Below are positions 47,301 to 59,354 of a DNA stretch of 64,000 nucleotides, piece by piece. This DNA is from Megaleporinus macrocephalus (lineage: Eukaryota > Chordata > Actinopteri > Characiformes > Anostomidae). Location of the stretch: positions 39,711,921 through 39,775,920 of the forward strand of contig CM038718.1 of assembly GCA_021613375.1 (NCBI GenBank), in the 5' to 3' direction. Position 1 is the first letter of the stretch. Every line of letters begins with the position of its first letter. The position numbers and the translations under genes are program-made. The notes under the pieces were generated by a model, which had not been told where the DNA came from, did not search any database, and saw only the letters and a program-made list of their open reading frames with translations.

Positions 47301-47374
47301 ACTCACACACACACACACTCACACACACACACACGCACACTCACACACACACACACACACACACTCACACACAC
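47301..47374. repeat. (CA)n microsatellite
   Basis: Nearly pure CACACA with CT and CG interruptions. Confidence 0.95.
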
Positions 47375-47660
47375 ACCTGGCTGCGGCTGACTGATTAAGC
47401 TGCCGTTCGGTTTCCTCCGAGCGCCCGGCCCCCTCCGCTGCCCCATTAATGCAAATAGTCTCCGGGCAAAACGCGAGCAAAGGCAGATTTATGATAAAGC
47501 AACAGCCGAACTGGCAGCCGTTTAAACTCCGCTCCGTCTCTCCGGCCCTGATTCCCAACCTCCACCCACCTCCCCGCACGACCGGACCACGCAGGGGCCG
47601 CAGGGACAGTTCACCCACCTAATAAACCCCAAATTTAGATAATCGCTTCACACATGGTAG
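47375..47660. promoter_or_regulatory. Candidate conserved non-coding element
   Basis: Non-repetitive, moderately GC-rich block holding an exact octamer ATGCAAAT in CATTAATGCAAATAGTC and a TTTATGATAAAG core. It lies about 9 kb upstream of the cadherin ATG. Function inferred from composition only. Confidence 0.3.
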
Positions 47661-48080
47661 GAAATCAGGGGCCAATTTTGGTGGAAATTTAAAGACAATT
47701 GCGCTTCAGATGTAAACAAAGCCACTTAGAGGGGTCCGGTGTGGAAGTAAGGATCAGAACCGCAGAGAGCGGTAGACCAGGGTCTTGTCTGGATGGGGGT
47801 CCGTCTGAAAGCCTTCTAAATACATTGATTCTGGTTGAAAAAAAATGCTGAAAATATACAATAAATCAGTGAAATAATCAAAATAATCTCCAAATGAGGA
47901 ATATTAACAATGTCCACTAAGATTGGTGAGTGTTGGAGAAGCCACTGTTGGAAGCCACAGAGCCTCGAGGACCCCAGGAGAGGTTCTCCTCTCTGAGCAG
48001 TGGAAGACTGGGTAGCCCTCGGAGTGCTGGAGAGGAACCCGGAGCTAGACCCTGTCTGAACAGTTCAAACAAATAAGGGA
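47661..48080. other. Intergenic DNA, nothing recognised
   Basis: No tandem repeat, exon signal or RNA-gene structure seen. Confidence 0.4.
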
Positions 48081-49170
48081 GGGCTCGTCAGATGCTGGCC
48101 TGTGACCATGGAACCCCTTCTAAGAGGGGTTCTTCTACTGGTTCTTCAATTGCACGGAAATGTTTCTTCTGATGGAGAATGTGAATATTGGTTCTATAGA
48201 GCACCAAAAAAGGGTTCTGTTGTTGTTATAAGATTGGCATGAAAACAATATGATTCTAAATACGATGGTTCTTTGAGGGTTCTTTAGTAAATACAATGAT
48301 TCTGTATAAAATGATGAACACTCTAAGACCCATTTGTATGGTTAAATGGTTCTTTGTATGGTAAAGTGGTTCTTCAGATTGAGAGAGTGTTCTATATGGT
48401 TCTATATGGTACCAAAAGTGTTGTTCTGTTGTTACAAGCTTAAAATCATAACAACACATTCCTAAAAAGATGGTTCTGTAGTGACGGGAACAGTTCTTTT
48501 CAAGGTGAATGTGTTCTATTTGGTTCTTCTACTGGTTCTTCAGTTGCACAGAACCATGAAACATTTGCATGCTTCTTTGCATGGGGAAATGTTTCTTTAG
48601 ATGGAGAATGTGAATCTTGGTTCTATAGAGCACCAAAAAAGGGTTCTGTTGTTGTTATAAGATTGGCATCAAAACAATACGCTCCTAAAACGATGGTTCT
48701 TTGAGGGTTCTCTAGTAAATACAATGGTTCTGTATAAAATGATGAACACTCTAAGACCCATTTGCATGGTTAAATGGTTCTTTGTATGGTGAAGTGGTTC
48801 TTCAAACTGATGGAGAATGTGTTGTATTTGATTCTATATTGAACACTGTTAAAATGGTTCTATATAGCACCAAAAGACGGGTTCTTCTGTTGGTTCTTCA
48901 ATTGCACAGAACTATAAAACTCCAAGAAACCTTTGCATACTTTTTTGCATGGAGAATATGAATATTGGTTCTATAGAGCGGCAAAAAAGGGTTCTGTTGT
49001 TGTTATAAGATTGGCATCAAAACAACACGCTCCTAAAAACGATGGTTCTTTAAGGGTTCTCTAGTACAGACAATGGTTCTGTATTAAATTCATGCTTCAA
49101 TGGTTCTTTGTATAATGAAGTGGTTCCTCAGACTGAGGAAGATGGAGAACAGCACTGAAAAGGGTTCTAT
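48081..49170. repeat. GGTTCT-rich direct repeats, about 3 units
   Basis: GGGTTCTGTTGTTGTTATAA followed by GATTGGCAT recurs near 48210, 48640 and 48985, each with CGATGGTTCTTT and a TGGTTCTGTAT segment. Spacings are about 430 and 340. AGAACC and GGTTCT give short inverted matches throughout. Related scraps lie at 59230-59300 and 60230-60300. Confidence 0.85.
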
Positions 49171-49835
49171 GAACAGAAGAAGAACCACACCGTGGAGTCC
49201 AGTAGTGTCTAGCTCTGAAGGAGCAGAGCGGTCGAGTACAGTCAGGGCGAGAGGGAGGTTCTCAGACCCGCCTTCCTGCCGGGCCGGGATTTAATGGGAA
49301 TTGTGGGATTCTGTTGCAGGACTTCCCTCTGCAGGAGTATTGTGTGTCCGCTTTACGAGGCTCTGGCATCCCGCGCCACAGCTGGACACAGATCCTGGAA
49401 CAGTCATTGAAAAGGCCGATGACAGATTCAGAGCGTCTCTGGCCGACGCAGAAACAATGATACAAAGGAGTATCGGGTACGGGGGCATTCCTGGGCCCGA
49501 TAACTCAGAGGACCCTCATTGTTTGAGCTTCCAGGTTCGATTATGGGAGAATTACACACATGGCGGGTCGGTCCGGCTGCCAGGCAGCTGAAACAGCGGC
49601 CGTTTGAAACGGAATACAATCCCGGCGATCCCAGAAGAGCTGTGTTTCACAAAAACATGCAGCAACAGTTCAGCCCTGCTCGTACCGCACGCCATAAAAA
49701 CAAGAATCTCCAGCACAAACAGATTTCCCGCTCATTCAATAGACTGACGATTCCCTTTATGACTCAATACGCAGCCCAGTAGCTACGACTGCCGGAACAC
49801 TGTGACTGGACACCTGCATTGTACTTTCCACTCGC
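49171..49835. promoter_or_regulatory. Candidate conserved non-coding block
   Basis: About 0.65 kb of non-repetitive, compositionally even DNA amid arrays. It contains SOX-type motifs in both orientations (ACAATGATACAAAGG, CTCATTGTTTGAG) and CGTTTGAAACGG palindromic text. Several short overlapping frames (60-96 codons) exist on both strands, none with a known domain or exon framing. Location about 10.6-11.2 kb upstream of the ATG. Confidence 0.35.
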
Positions 49836-49965
49836 TGGCCACTTTATCAGAAACACCCACCTTGTGCTTCTACTCGCTGGCCACTTTATCAGAAACATCC
49901 ACCTTGTGCTTCTACTCACTGGCCACTTTATTGGAAACACTCACAGGGGTTTCTGTCTTTGCTTT
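49836..49965 (-). repeat. Three units of the MITE-end 42-bp repeat
   Basis: GGCCACTTTATCAGAAACA occurs at about 49837, 49879 and (TTGG variant) 49921, exactly 42 bases apart. It is the reverse complement of the minisatellite at 628-2935. Confidence 0.9.
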
Positions 49966-50012
49966 CACTGTGAGTAGACACAATGAGGCACTATAAACAC
50001 TCAAACACCTGA

Positions 50013-50050
50013 GATTAGATTAGATTAGATTAGATTAGATTAGATTAGAT
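50013..50050. repeat. (AGATT)n microsatellite
   Basis: Seven or so perfect AGATT pentamers. Confidence 0.95.
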
Positions 50051-50160
50051 GAAGATTCTGTTTTGACTGTAAATGAAATAGATCTACAATCATTGATCAT
50101 TGATCTACAATGTAAAATACAATGTAATTAATCTACACGTCCATCCCACAGCCCCCCGTA

Positions 50161-50165
<5 letters not shown>

Positions 50166-50193
<28 letters not shown>

Positions 50194-50916
50194 CATTCTC
50201 TCTCTATTTATTCTCATCACTCATTCTCTTCGTTCTCTCTCTCTTTATTCTCTCTCTCCATTCTCTCTCTTCCTCTTTATTCTCTCTCTTCATTCTCTCT
50301 ATTTCTCTTTATTATCTCTCTCTCTCTCTCTCTTCATTCTCTCTCTATTTATTCTTATCACTCATTCACTTTGTTCTTTCTCTTTATTCTCTATCACTCA
50401 TTCTCTTCGTTCTCTCTCTCTCTCCATTCTCTCTCTTCCTCTTTATTCTCTCTCGTCATTCTCTCTCTTTCTCTTTATTATCTCTCTCTCTCTTTCTCTT
50501 TATTCTCTCTCTTCATTCTCTCTCTCTTTTTCTTTATTGTCTCTCTCTCTCTTTATTCTCTATCACGCATTCTCTTTGTTCTCTTTCTCTTTATTCTGTC
50601 TCTCCATTCTCTCTCTCTTCATTCTCTCTTCCCTCTCCCTTCATTTTCCTACTCTTTCTCTTATTCTCTCTCTCCTCTTTATCCTCTCTCTCCATTCTCT
50701 CTCTTTCTATTTCTCTCTCTCCATTCTCTCTCTTCATTCTCTCTCCTCTCTCTTTTCATTCTCTCTCTACTCTCTCTTCAATCTCTCCCTCTCTTTTTAT
50801 TTTCTTTCTCTCATTCTCTCTATCTTTATTCTTTATTCTCACTCTATTTATTCACTCTCTTTGTTCTCTCTCTCTCTCTCTCTCCCTCTCTATCTCTATT
50901 TATTCTCTCTCTAACA
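50166..50916. repeat. Pyrimidine-rich CTCTTTATTCTCTCT tract
   Basis: Units of about 13-30 bp such as CTCTCTTCATTCTCTCT and CTCTTTATTATCTC fill 0.75 kb. Plus-strand frames of 125-287 codons are compositional. Confidence 0.95.
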
Positions 50917-51239
50917 CACACACAGAAACATATGGTGTTAATTTATATTTTTCTATCAGTTAAATTGTTTATTAAGTGGAAGTTAAATTAAGTGACGGGG
51001 GAGGAGGTGTAAATACCTGAAAGAAGAACAGGTGAAGGATGATGGACATAAAAAAGAAGGTGTAAAAAGACAATCTCCTTCTGGACTTAAACTCGCTAAG
51101 AATTAAACTCGCTAATTGGCTGTTTCACAAATCAGCTTCAGAGAAACTAATTCACTGTCTGTACGTACCATTCGAAAAATTCAAACCATTCGCCCGCCGT
51201 TTAAACGCCTGCAGTTTTACATTCAAACTGACACATAAA
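50917..51239. other. Intergenic DNA, nothing recognised
   Basis: Mixed sequence without repeats or gene signals. Confidence 0.4.
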
Positions 51240-52440
51240 TATCAGTCTCACTGGTTAACAATTTCATTTTCCATTTGTTTGTAAGTTTTTAACTGACAAG
51301 TTTAGAATAACAAGCCAAAGTTTAATTTTCTATTTAAATTTTGGAATCACAAGCTTGGAATCCCTGGTCAAAAAATTTAGATTTTCAATTCACATGTTTG
51401 GAATTGCGATTCAAAAGCTTGGAATCACCAGTTAAAAGTTTTTAATTTTCTACTTAAATTTTGGAATTGCCATTGCAATCTTGGAATCCCCAGTCAAAGT
51501 TTTAATATTCTACTCAAAAGATTGGAATCACAGGTTAAAAGTTTTGTTTTTGAATTCCAAAATTTGGAATCATTGCTCAAAAACTTGGAATTCCTCGTCA
51601 AAACTTCCTTCAAAAGTTGTGATGTGCCTATTATAAATCAGGAGTCATCAGTCAACAGTTAAAAATTTCCATTCGAAAGTTTGGAACTATTACTTAAAGC
51701 TTTAAAGTCGCTGGTTAACAATTAAATTTTCCATTCAAAATTTGGAATTTAGAATCACCCATAAAAACATTTAACTTTTGGAATTGCCATCCAAAGCTTG
51801 GAGTCCCCAGTCAAAGGTTTAGATTTTCTGCCAAAACTTGGAATTACCTCTCAAAAATTTGGAATCACTAGTAAAAAGTTGTAAGTTTTCACCCAAACTT
51901 TGGAAGTGCCTCTTAAAAGTTTGAAATCACTGGTCAAAAAGTTTAGGTTTCCATTCAAGATGTTGGAACTCAAATATTTGGAATCACTAGTAAAAAGTTG
52001 TAATTTTTCATTCTGACTTCAGAATTACTGAGTAAATGTTTACATTTTTCACCCAAACTTTGGAAGTGCCTCTTAAAAGTTTGGAATCACTGGTCAAAAA
52101 GTTTAAGTTTCCATTCAAGACCTTGGAATTCTTGCTTTAAAGTTTGGAGTCACTGCTCAAAACCTTGGACTTCCTCTTTAAAAGTTTAACATTTTCATTC
52201 AAAACTTTGGAACTACTTCTCAAAAAATTTTGAACCACTAGTAAAAAGTTTTGATTTTCTATTCTAAAGTTTGGAATCACTGCTGAAAGGCTATACATTT
52301 TCATTTAAATGTTTGAGGGGATTCGTTAATTATTATAGTTTACATTCAGATAATTTACATTATGTTTATGCAGAAGTTTAAAATTTCTACTCAAAAGTTT
52401 AGAATCACTTTTGAGTTTGTAGTGAAATATTCAGAAAGTT
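51240..52440. repeat. Degenerate repeat with TTTGGAATCAC motifs
   Basis: About 30 imperfect units of 25-60 bp combine AAAAGTTTGGAATCACTGG, CAAAAGTTT and TTCCATTCAA. Divergence is high. The larger block TTTGGAAGTGCCTCTTAAAA occurs near 51899 and again near 52059. Confidence 0.8.
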
Positions 52441-52945
52441 TTATATTTCAAATGTAGTCATCAGTACTAAGACACAAAATATGACTTTTAAAAAGAGTTT
52501 ATGTTAAAAACTTTGTATTAATGAATAAATTCAGAAATACTTTCAGGTATGTAGTTTTAATTTATATTGAAGTTAATAATAAAAATAATAATCATTGAAA
52601 TGAGAAATGATTACAGCTTTGAACAGTGGTGTGCTATAATAATCAATATGATTATAAATCTGCGTCAGTAATTACTTTCACATTAAAGGTTCATTTGAGT
52701 TGTTTGAGTGAGAAACAGCGAGAAAACATTCTTATTATTATCTATAAGTGTTAGTAATGACTTCTCCAGACTTGGAGCTTGTAAGGTTCAGTCAGTCGCT
52801 GAACACCAAGCGCCCCAGAGAAAACAATTCACTTCAATTATCCACCCAATAAAAACACCATCTGGACTTCCTGATAGATTCCTTTAAATCCAAACTGCAT
52901 CAGCACAGCATTCCCAACAAACCAGTACCTCCTATACTAACCACA
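52441..52945. other. AT-rich intergenic DNA, nothing recognised
   Basis: No tandem repeats or credible frames. Confidence 0.4.
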
Positions 52946-53000
52946 CTCAGAGAGAGAGAGAGACAGAGAGACAGAGAGAGAGAGAGAGAGACAGAGAGAC

Positions 53001-53033
<33 letters not shown>

Positions 53034-53060
53034 GAGAGAGAGAGAGAGAGACAGAGAGAC

Positions 53061-53091
<31 letters not shown>

Positions 53092-53714
53092 AGAGAGAGA
53101 GAAAGAGAGAGAGAGGGAGTGGAGGGAGAGAGACGGGTAGAGAGAGTAGAAAGAGACAGAGAGGGAGAGAGGGAGAAAAGGAGAAAGAGAGAGAGACAGA
53201 CAGAGACAGGGAGAGAGACAGAGAGGCAGGGTAGAGAGAGGTAGAGAGAGAGAGACAGAGTGAGAGAGAGAGAGAGGTAGAAAGAAAGACAGGGATAATA
53301 GAGATAGGTAGAGAGAGAGAGAGAGAGAGAGACAGAAAAGGAGAGGTAGAGATAACAGAGAAAGAGAGAGACAGAGAGGGAGAGGTAGAGAGAAAGACAG
53401 AGAGGGAGAGTAGATAAAGGTAGAGAGACAGAGGGAGAGGTAGAGAGAGACAGAGGGAGAGGTAGAGAGAAAGACAGAGAGGGAGAGTAGAGATAGGTAG
53501 AGAGAGAGAGCAGAGAAAGAGAGCGACAGAGAGAGAGAGGTAGAGAGAGAGAGCAGAGAAAGAGAGAGACAGAGAGAGAGAGAGGTAGAGGTAGAGAGAG
53601 AGAGAAGTAAAGGGAAACAGAAAGAAGTGAGAAAATGAAGGGTTAGAGTTTTGTTAGAGTTTAAATCAGAGGAAAAGAGACACTTCATCAAACACGCTGT
53701 CAGAATGAACGAGG

Positions 53715-53778
<64 letters not shown>

Positions 53779-53784
53779 GAGAGA

Positions 53785-53824
<40 letters not shown>

Positions 53825-53826
53825 AA
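52946..53826. repeat. Purine-rich (GA)n tracts in two blocks
   Basis: 52946-53606 is GAGAGACAGAGAG-type DNA with GGTAGAGA subunits; 53711-53826 is almost pure (GA)n. About 100 non-repetitive bases separate them. The 263-codon minus frame is compositional. Confidence 0.95.
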
Positions 53827-53960
53827 ACAGAAATTCTCTCTCCTCAGATGATAAAATCAGTTCCGGGGCTGAGCTGTAATGAAAATTACCAATAGACCAT
53901 TTCACCCTCGGCTTCTACAGCTACACTGAGACACCTCAGCTCTCTGTCTCACTAGATTAG

Positions 53961-56120
53961 GTGAGTACCAGATACTATCAGGTGAGTACCAGATACTATC
54001 AGGTGAGTACCAGATACTATCAGGTGAGTACCAGATACTGTGTTGTGAGCACTAGATACTATCAGGTGAGTACCAGATACTGTGTTGTGAGCACTAGATA
54101 CTATCAGGTGAGTACCAGATACTATCAGGTGAGTACAAGATACTGTGTTGTGAGCACTAGATACTATCAGGTGAGTACAAGATACTGTGTTGTGAGCACT
54201 AGATACTATCAGGTGAGTACTAGATACTGTGTTGTGAGCACTAGATACTGTGTTGTGAGTACCAGATACTATGTTGTGAGCACTAGATACTATCAGGTGA
54301 GTACCAGATACTATGTTGCGAGCACTAGATACTATCAGGTGAGTGCCAGATACTATGTTGTGAGCACTAGATACTATCAGGTGAGTACCAGATACTATGT
54401 TGCGAGCACTAGATACTATCAGGTGAGTGCCAGATACTATGTTGTGAGCACTAGATACTATCAGGTGAGTACAAGATACTATGTTGTGAGCACTAGATAC
54501 TATCAGGTGAGTACCAGATACTATGTTGTGAGCACTAGATACTATCAGGTGAGTGCCAGATACTATGTTGTGAGCACTAGATACTATCAGGTGAGTACCA
54601 GATACTATCAGGTGAGTACCAGATACTATCAGGTGAGTACCAGATACTGTGTTGTGAGCACTAGATACTATAAGGTGAGTACCAGATACTATCAGGTGAG
54701 TACAAGATACTGTGTTGTGAGCACTAGATACTATCAGGTGAGTACTAGATACTGTGTTGTGAGCACTAGATACTGTGTTGTGAGTACCAGATACTATGTT
54801 GTGAGCACTAGATACTATCAGGTGAGTACCAGATACTATGTTGCGAGCACTAGATACTATCAGGTGAGTGCCAGATACTATGTTGTGAGCACTAGATACT
54901 ATCAGGTGAGTACCAGATACTATGTTGTGAGCACTAGATACTATCAGGTGAGTGCCAGATACTATGTTGTGAGCACTAGATACTATCAGGTGAGTACAAG
55001 ATACTATGTTGTGAGCACTAGATACTATCAGGTGAGTACCAGATACTATGTTGTGAGCACTAGATACTATCAGGTGAGTGCCAGATACTATGTTGTGAGC
55101 ACTAGATACTATCAGGTGAGTGCCAGATACTATGTTGTGAGCACTAGATACTATCAGGTGAGTATCAGATACTATGTTGTGAGCACTAGATACTATCAGG
55201 TGCGTACCAGATACTATGTTGTGAGCACTTGCTACTATCAGGTGAGTACCAGATACTATTAGGTGAGTACAAGATTCTATGTTGTGAGCACTAGATACTA
55301 TCAGGCGAGTACCAGATACTATCAGGTGAGTACAAGATACTATGTTTTGAGCACTAGATACTATCAGGTGAGTACCAGATACTATCAGGTGAGTACAAGA
55401 TACTATGTTATGAGCACTAGATACTATCAGGTGAGTACCAGATACTATCAGGTGAGTACAAGATACTATGTTGTGAACACTAGATACTATCAGGTGAGTG
55501 CCAGATATTATGTTGTGAGCACTAGATACTATCAGGTGAGTACCAGATGCTATGTTGTGAGCACTAGATACTATCAGGTGAGTACAAGATACTATGTTGT
55601 GCGCACTAGATACTATCAGGTGAGTGCCAGATACTATGTTGTGAGCACTAGATACTATCAGGTGAGTGCCAGATACTATGTTGTGAGCACTAGATACTAT
55701 AAGGTGAGTACCAGATACTATGTTGTGAGCACTAGATACTATAAGGTGAGTACCAGATACTATGTTGTGAGCACTAGATACTATAAGGTGAGTACCAAAT
55801 GCTATGTTGTAAGCACTAGATGTCATCAGGTGAGTACCAGATACTATGTTGTGAGCACTAGATACTATCAGGTGAGTACCAGATACTATGTTGTGAGCAC
55901 TAGATACTATCAGGTGAGTACAAGATACTATGTTGTGAGCACTAGATACTATCAGGTGAGTACCAGATACTATGTTGTGAGCACTAGATACTATCAGGTG
56001 AGTACCAGATACTATGTTGTAAGCACTAGCTACTATCAGGTGAGTACCAGATATTATGTTGTGAGCACTAGATACTATCAGGTGAGTACAAGATACTATG
56101 TTGTGAGCACCACATACTAA
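53961..56120. repeat. 21/42-bp minisatellite with AGGTGAGTACCAG
   Basis: Two 21-bp monomers alternate, one with CCAGATACTATGTTGTG and one with CACTAGATACTATCAGGTG, giving a 42-bp dimer repeated about fifty times with local runs of one type. Segments recur in order (for example around 54.0-54.6 and 54.6-55.1 kb). As the period is a multiple of three, frames stay open: 433 and 285 codons on plus, and 878 codons on minus (53952-56588). Confidence 0.97.
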
Positions 56121-56199
56121 ATGGTGAGCGTTAGACATTATCAGGTGAGCACCAGATACTTTGTGCTCAACACCAGATACAATGATCCCATGTGGTGAG

Positions 56200-56475
56200 C
56201 ACCAGATACAATGTGGTGAGCACCAAATAACATCAGTGGCAGATATTTTATACTGTATACTGGGTAATATCAGATGAGCAGCAGATACTATGTGGTAAGC
56301 ACCAGATACTATGTGGTAAGCACCAGATACTATGTGGTGAGCACCAGATACTATGTGGTGAGCACCAGATACTGTGTGGTGAGCACCAGATACTATGTGG
56401 TAAGCACCAGATACTATGTGGTGAGCACCAGATACTATGTGGTGAGCACCAGATACTGTGTGGTGAGCACCTGAT
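56200..56475. repeat. Diverged 21-bp relatives of the preceding array
   Basis: Ten or so units of CACCAGATACTATGTGGTGA. They lack the TATCAGGTGAGT monomer. Confidence 0.9.
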
Positions 56476-56700
56476 ACTATGTATAAATCTGTGTTTGTGA
56501 TATATGTTTGTGAGAAGGCAGAGGTGCTGCCTATCACTAGAGACTGTGAGTATGTGTGTGTGAGTGAAATACCTACCTGTAGGCCCACCCATCACTCTTA
56601 TCTGTTGTCTGTACTCTAGCTAAGCCAGCTAAGAGGGGCAGTATAGACCGAGCCCACCCTTAAGGTGTGCAGTAGGGCCCACAGCTAACTGCAGCATGAG
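56476..56700. other. Short spacer, nothing recognised
   Basis: Mixed sequence between the minisatellite and a foldback-element fragment. Confidence 0.4.
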
Positions 56701-57026
56701 TCAAAAACCCTTTTATTTCAGAACTGAAAGAGAAAATTACGTATCTGAATACTCCAGCAGGTAACGGGTGAGGGGGTCTATCTTTAGGCTATGTCCCGAA
56801 CATGGGTCATCTTGGAGGCCGCCATATTGGATCATGGTCAAGTTTTACTAATGTGAAGGTGGTCGTGAAGCAGATCAAAGAAGACCAGAACTGTCTCAGA
56901 AATCGATTGATGTAATCAGATTTACAATATCTCTTGTGGTTTAAACGTTATCAACACAGAAAGTTACAACAACAACCACATTGAACAACATGTTCAGTGT
57001 GCTGTCCCTGGTGCTGAACACAGATC

Positions 57027-57029
<3 letters not shown>
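56701..57029. mobile_element. Foldback element, partial copy
   Basis: It matches the left arm and part of the core of 19080-20416 (CCAGCAGGTAACGGGTGAGG, GCCGCCATATTGGATCATGG, AGATCAAAGAAGACCAGAAC, then CAACCACATTGAACAACATG). The right arm is absent, replaced by a (TA)n run. Confidence 0.75.

Positions 57030-57101
<72 letters not shown>
57030..57101. repeat. (TA)n microsatellite
   Basis: About 35 perfect TA units; able to extrude as a cruciform. Confidence 0.97.
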
Positions 57102-57105
<4 letters not shown>

Positions 57106-57785
57106 GGTTTATCTGGTGGTCCGAGACCTCATCAAGCCGTGACTGAGAAAACATCTGAAGAAATCAATCTCACACCATTATGTCCATAAACTCAGCACAC
57201 AGCCGGAAAACAGAAGACACAGAGCTTCCTCCCAACTGCCGACCTTTCAGTTCTCATATGTCTGCGCAAATTAAATACATTAAATTATTAAATTAAATAC
57301 AAATTAAATTACACAGCATTTCATCTGTGAGCTTACAAACAAGCAGAGACCAAAACAAAGAGTCTTCATATAAACCAGTCCAGACTAGCTCTATTTACGA
57401 CCTCACTGCTTTATTTAAAGCTCGTTTATATAAAATTAAACCTATAAATAGAGTTATTGTCTATTGAAATCCAGGCTGTAGTTCTATATTAATAACATTT
57501 GTGTTTATAGTATCAAAAGACACGTGTTATTTAACTCAATAAAAGTAATTCCTGTGGAAAATCAGCTTCATATGCTTTTGCTGCTTTTTGGTGTTGATTT
57601 AATTTGAATGTTAATTAAAACAAATTTTGTTTAAATTTTTTTATTTGCAAATGTTTGTAATTTATTGCATTGTAAAAACTCGAGACACCTACCAAAGATA
57701 AACATGTTTCGCCATTTCTGCTGATTTTCATTTTTCTGTACAGACCAATAGAAATGCTTCAAAATCACTCAAACACTGTCAGTCA
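57102..57785. other. AT-rich intergenic DNA, nothing recognised
   Basis: No repeats of note and no exon signals. Confidence 0.4.
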
Positions 57786-58330
57786 AACGTTTGGACACAC
57801 CTAACCAAGTTTTTCCTATTGTAATATTTTAACAGGTATAATATGGTCAATATTAATTTTTTTTTTAAATAGCGCCCCCAGGTTCATTCCTATAACAAAC
57901 ACAGATGGTGAGTTTGCACCTGACATACACTATCTGTCAAAAGTTTGGACACACCTACCCAGGTTTTTCTTATTTACACTATATTAACAGTATTAATACT
58001 GTTTTAGTGAATAGTGAGTAAGTGTGAAGAGATCAGAACTATAGAATAGTCGGTATGGAATTATTCCTGGAGCAGAATTAAACATCTGGTTGTGTTTAAA
58101 GAATGTTTAGAGGGTCTTTTAGAAATGAGCTCATTTGCTCTGATGCAGGTTTACATACTTTGAACATTCTGACCAGCAGCTTCATCATGAGGAGCCACAT
58201 GAGCTGCTTCTCTAACAGGACTGAAGAAGATAGTGTAGATGCTGAGATCTTGTTCTGATAAACAGGTTTGGTGGTTTTATAGCTCTTATAAAAATATACA
58301 TTCTCATTTTTACATTTAAATACACTCAAA
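57786..58330. mobile_element. Tc1-like fragments (TTTGGACACACCTA ends)
   Basis: GTCAAACGTTTGGACACACC at 57783 and TGTCAAAAGTTTGGACACACC at 57936 are copies of a well-known Tc1-family end, in the same orientation. The following 350 bases resemble non-autonomous members of that family. The 77-codon minus frame is not transposase. Right terminus not found. Confidence 0.55.
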
Positions 58331-59354
58331 TGTTTGTTTTAGGAATGTTTGTGTACATGGGCTCCAACTTCACTACTTAAACTAGTCAATTAATTATAAG
58401 TTAATTGATCATTTCTATTAAATATGGGATTTAAATGATTTGTACATCCCTACATTCTGCTTTTATTTACATTTTGCACAGCAATTAAAGAGCATTTTAA
58501 ATTTGCAGATCACTGTTAACATTCATTTTGGGTGCTGATGGGTAGAAAATGACATACTCTACTGTATCAGAGACACAGATTCCCTGTCTTTGGATCACAG
58601 ATAGACCTACAAACACTGGTGCGCTGATAAAAACCGAAGGCTTGAGGCAATGGAGGATAGCAATGATTGCTAAGCAGTGATTGGCCATCTGAGAAAATAA
58701 GGCAGAGTCTGGAATCAGTCCGTTTGTATTCACTTTTAGTAATAATGTAAAGTGCATGATGAATTTGGTTATACAAATTTCCTAAAAATGCAATTTAATA
58801 AAATATTAATTCTCCCATTTATTGGATTGGATGGTGATCAATCCAGGAAGGCTCATCCAGACATTCCCAGAAATTAATCTCATACTAATATTTGAATAGA
58901 AAACCATAAACGACAGTAAGACTTCTACACCACTAAGAACTAAAGCCACTCTGGACTGTGACACTGTGGGCACTACATGGTTTGGCTGTCCTGGCTATGA
59001 CCTAATACCTCTTGTGTCACCACTGACCGGAAAGACGCGTACAAGGCTGAAACGGATCTTGCTGTAGAGCATATGTGTCCAGCTCAAGGCTCAGGATCAG
59101 GATTTGGCCCTAAAGGGGATATAATTTGGCCCCCGAAAGGATCTGGCCTGCCAACTTGGCCGCTTGCAAACAGAAGCGCTGCAATTCCCATAAAGCATGT
59201 TCAGCCTGGAGGCAACAGTTTGCATGGCGTTTGCAGAGACCTACACAGAACCCTCTTAGAAAGGGGTTCTAGGTAGCACTGAAAAGGGTTCTTTTGTGAC
59301 CGTAGTAGCAATAGCAGAACCCTGTTGGGTCCCACATATCTCCAAAATGACTTT
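58331..59354. other. Intergenic DNA, mostly unassigned
   Basis: A minus-strand frame of 86 codons (58757-58497) has a hydrophobic middle but no recognised domain. 59070-59170 has GGCCC/GGCCT-rich text like an eroded hAT element. 59230-59300 carries GGTTCT/AGAACC scraps. Confidence 0.3.

Noticed and set aside
49525..49560. GGTTCGATTATGG as a tRNA or tRNA-SINE B box
   Set aside because: No matching A box, no cloverleaf and no A-rich tail around it.
58497..58757. 86-codon minus frame with hydrophobic middle
   Set aside because: No recognised domain, no splice sites, next to Tc1-like debris; cannot be told from chance.
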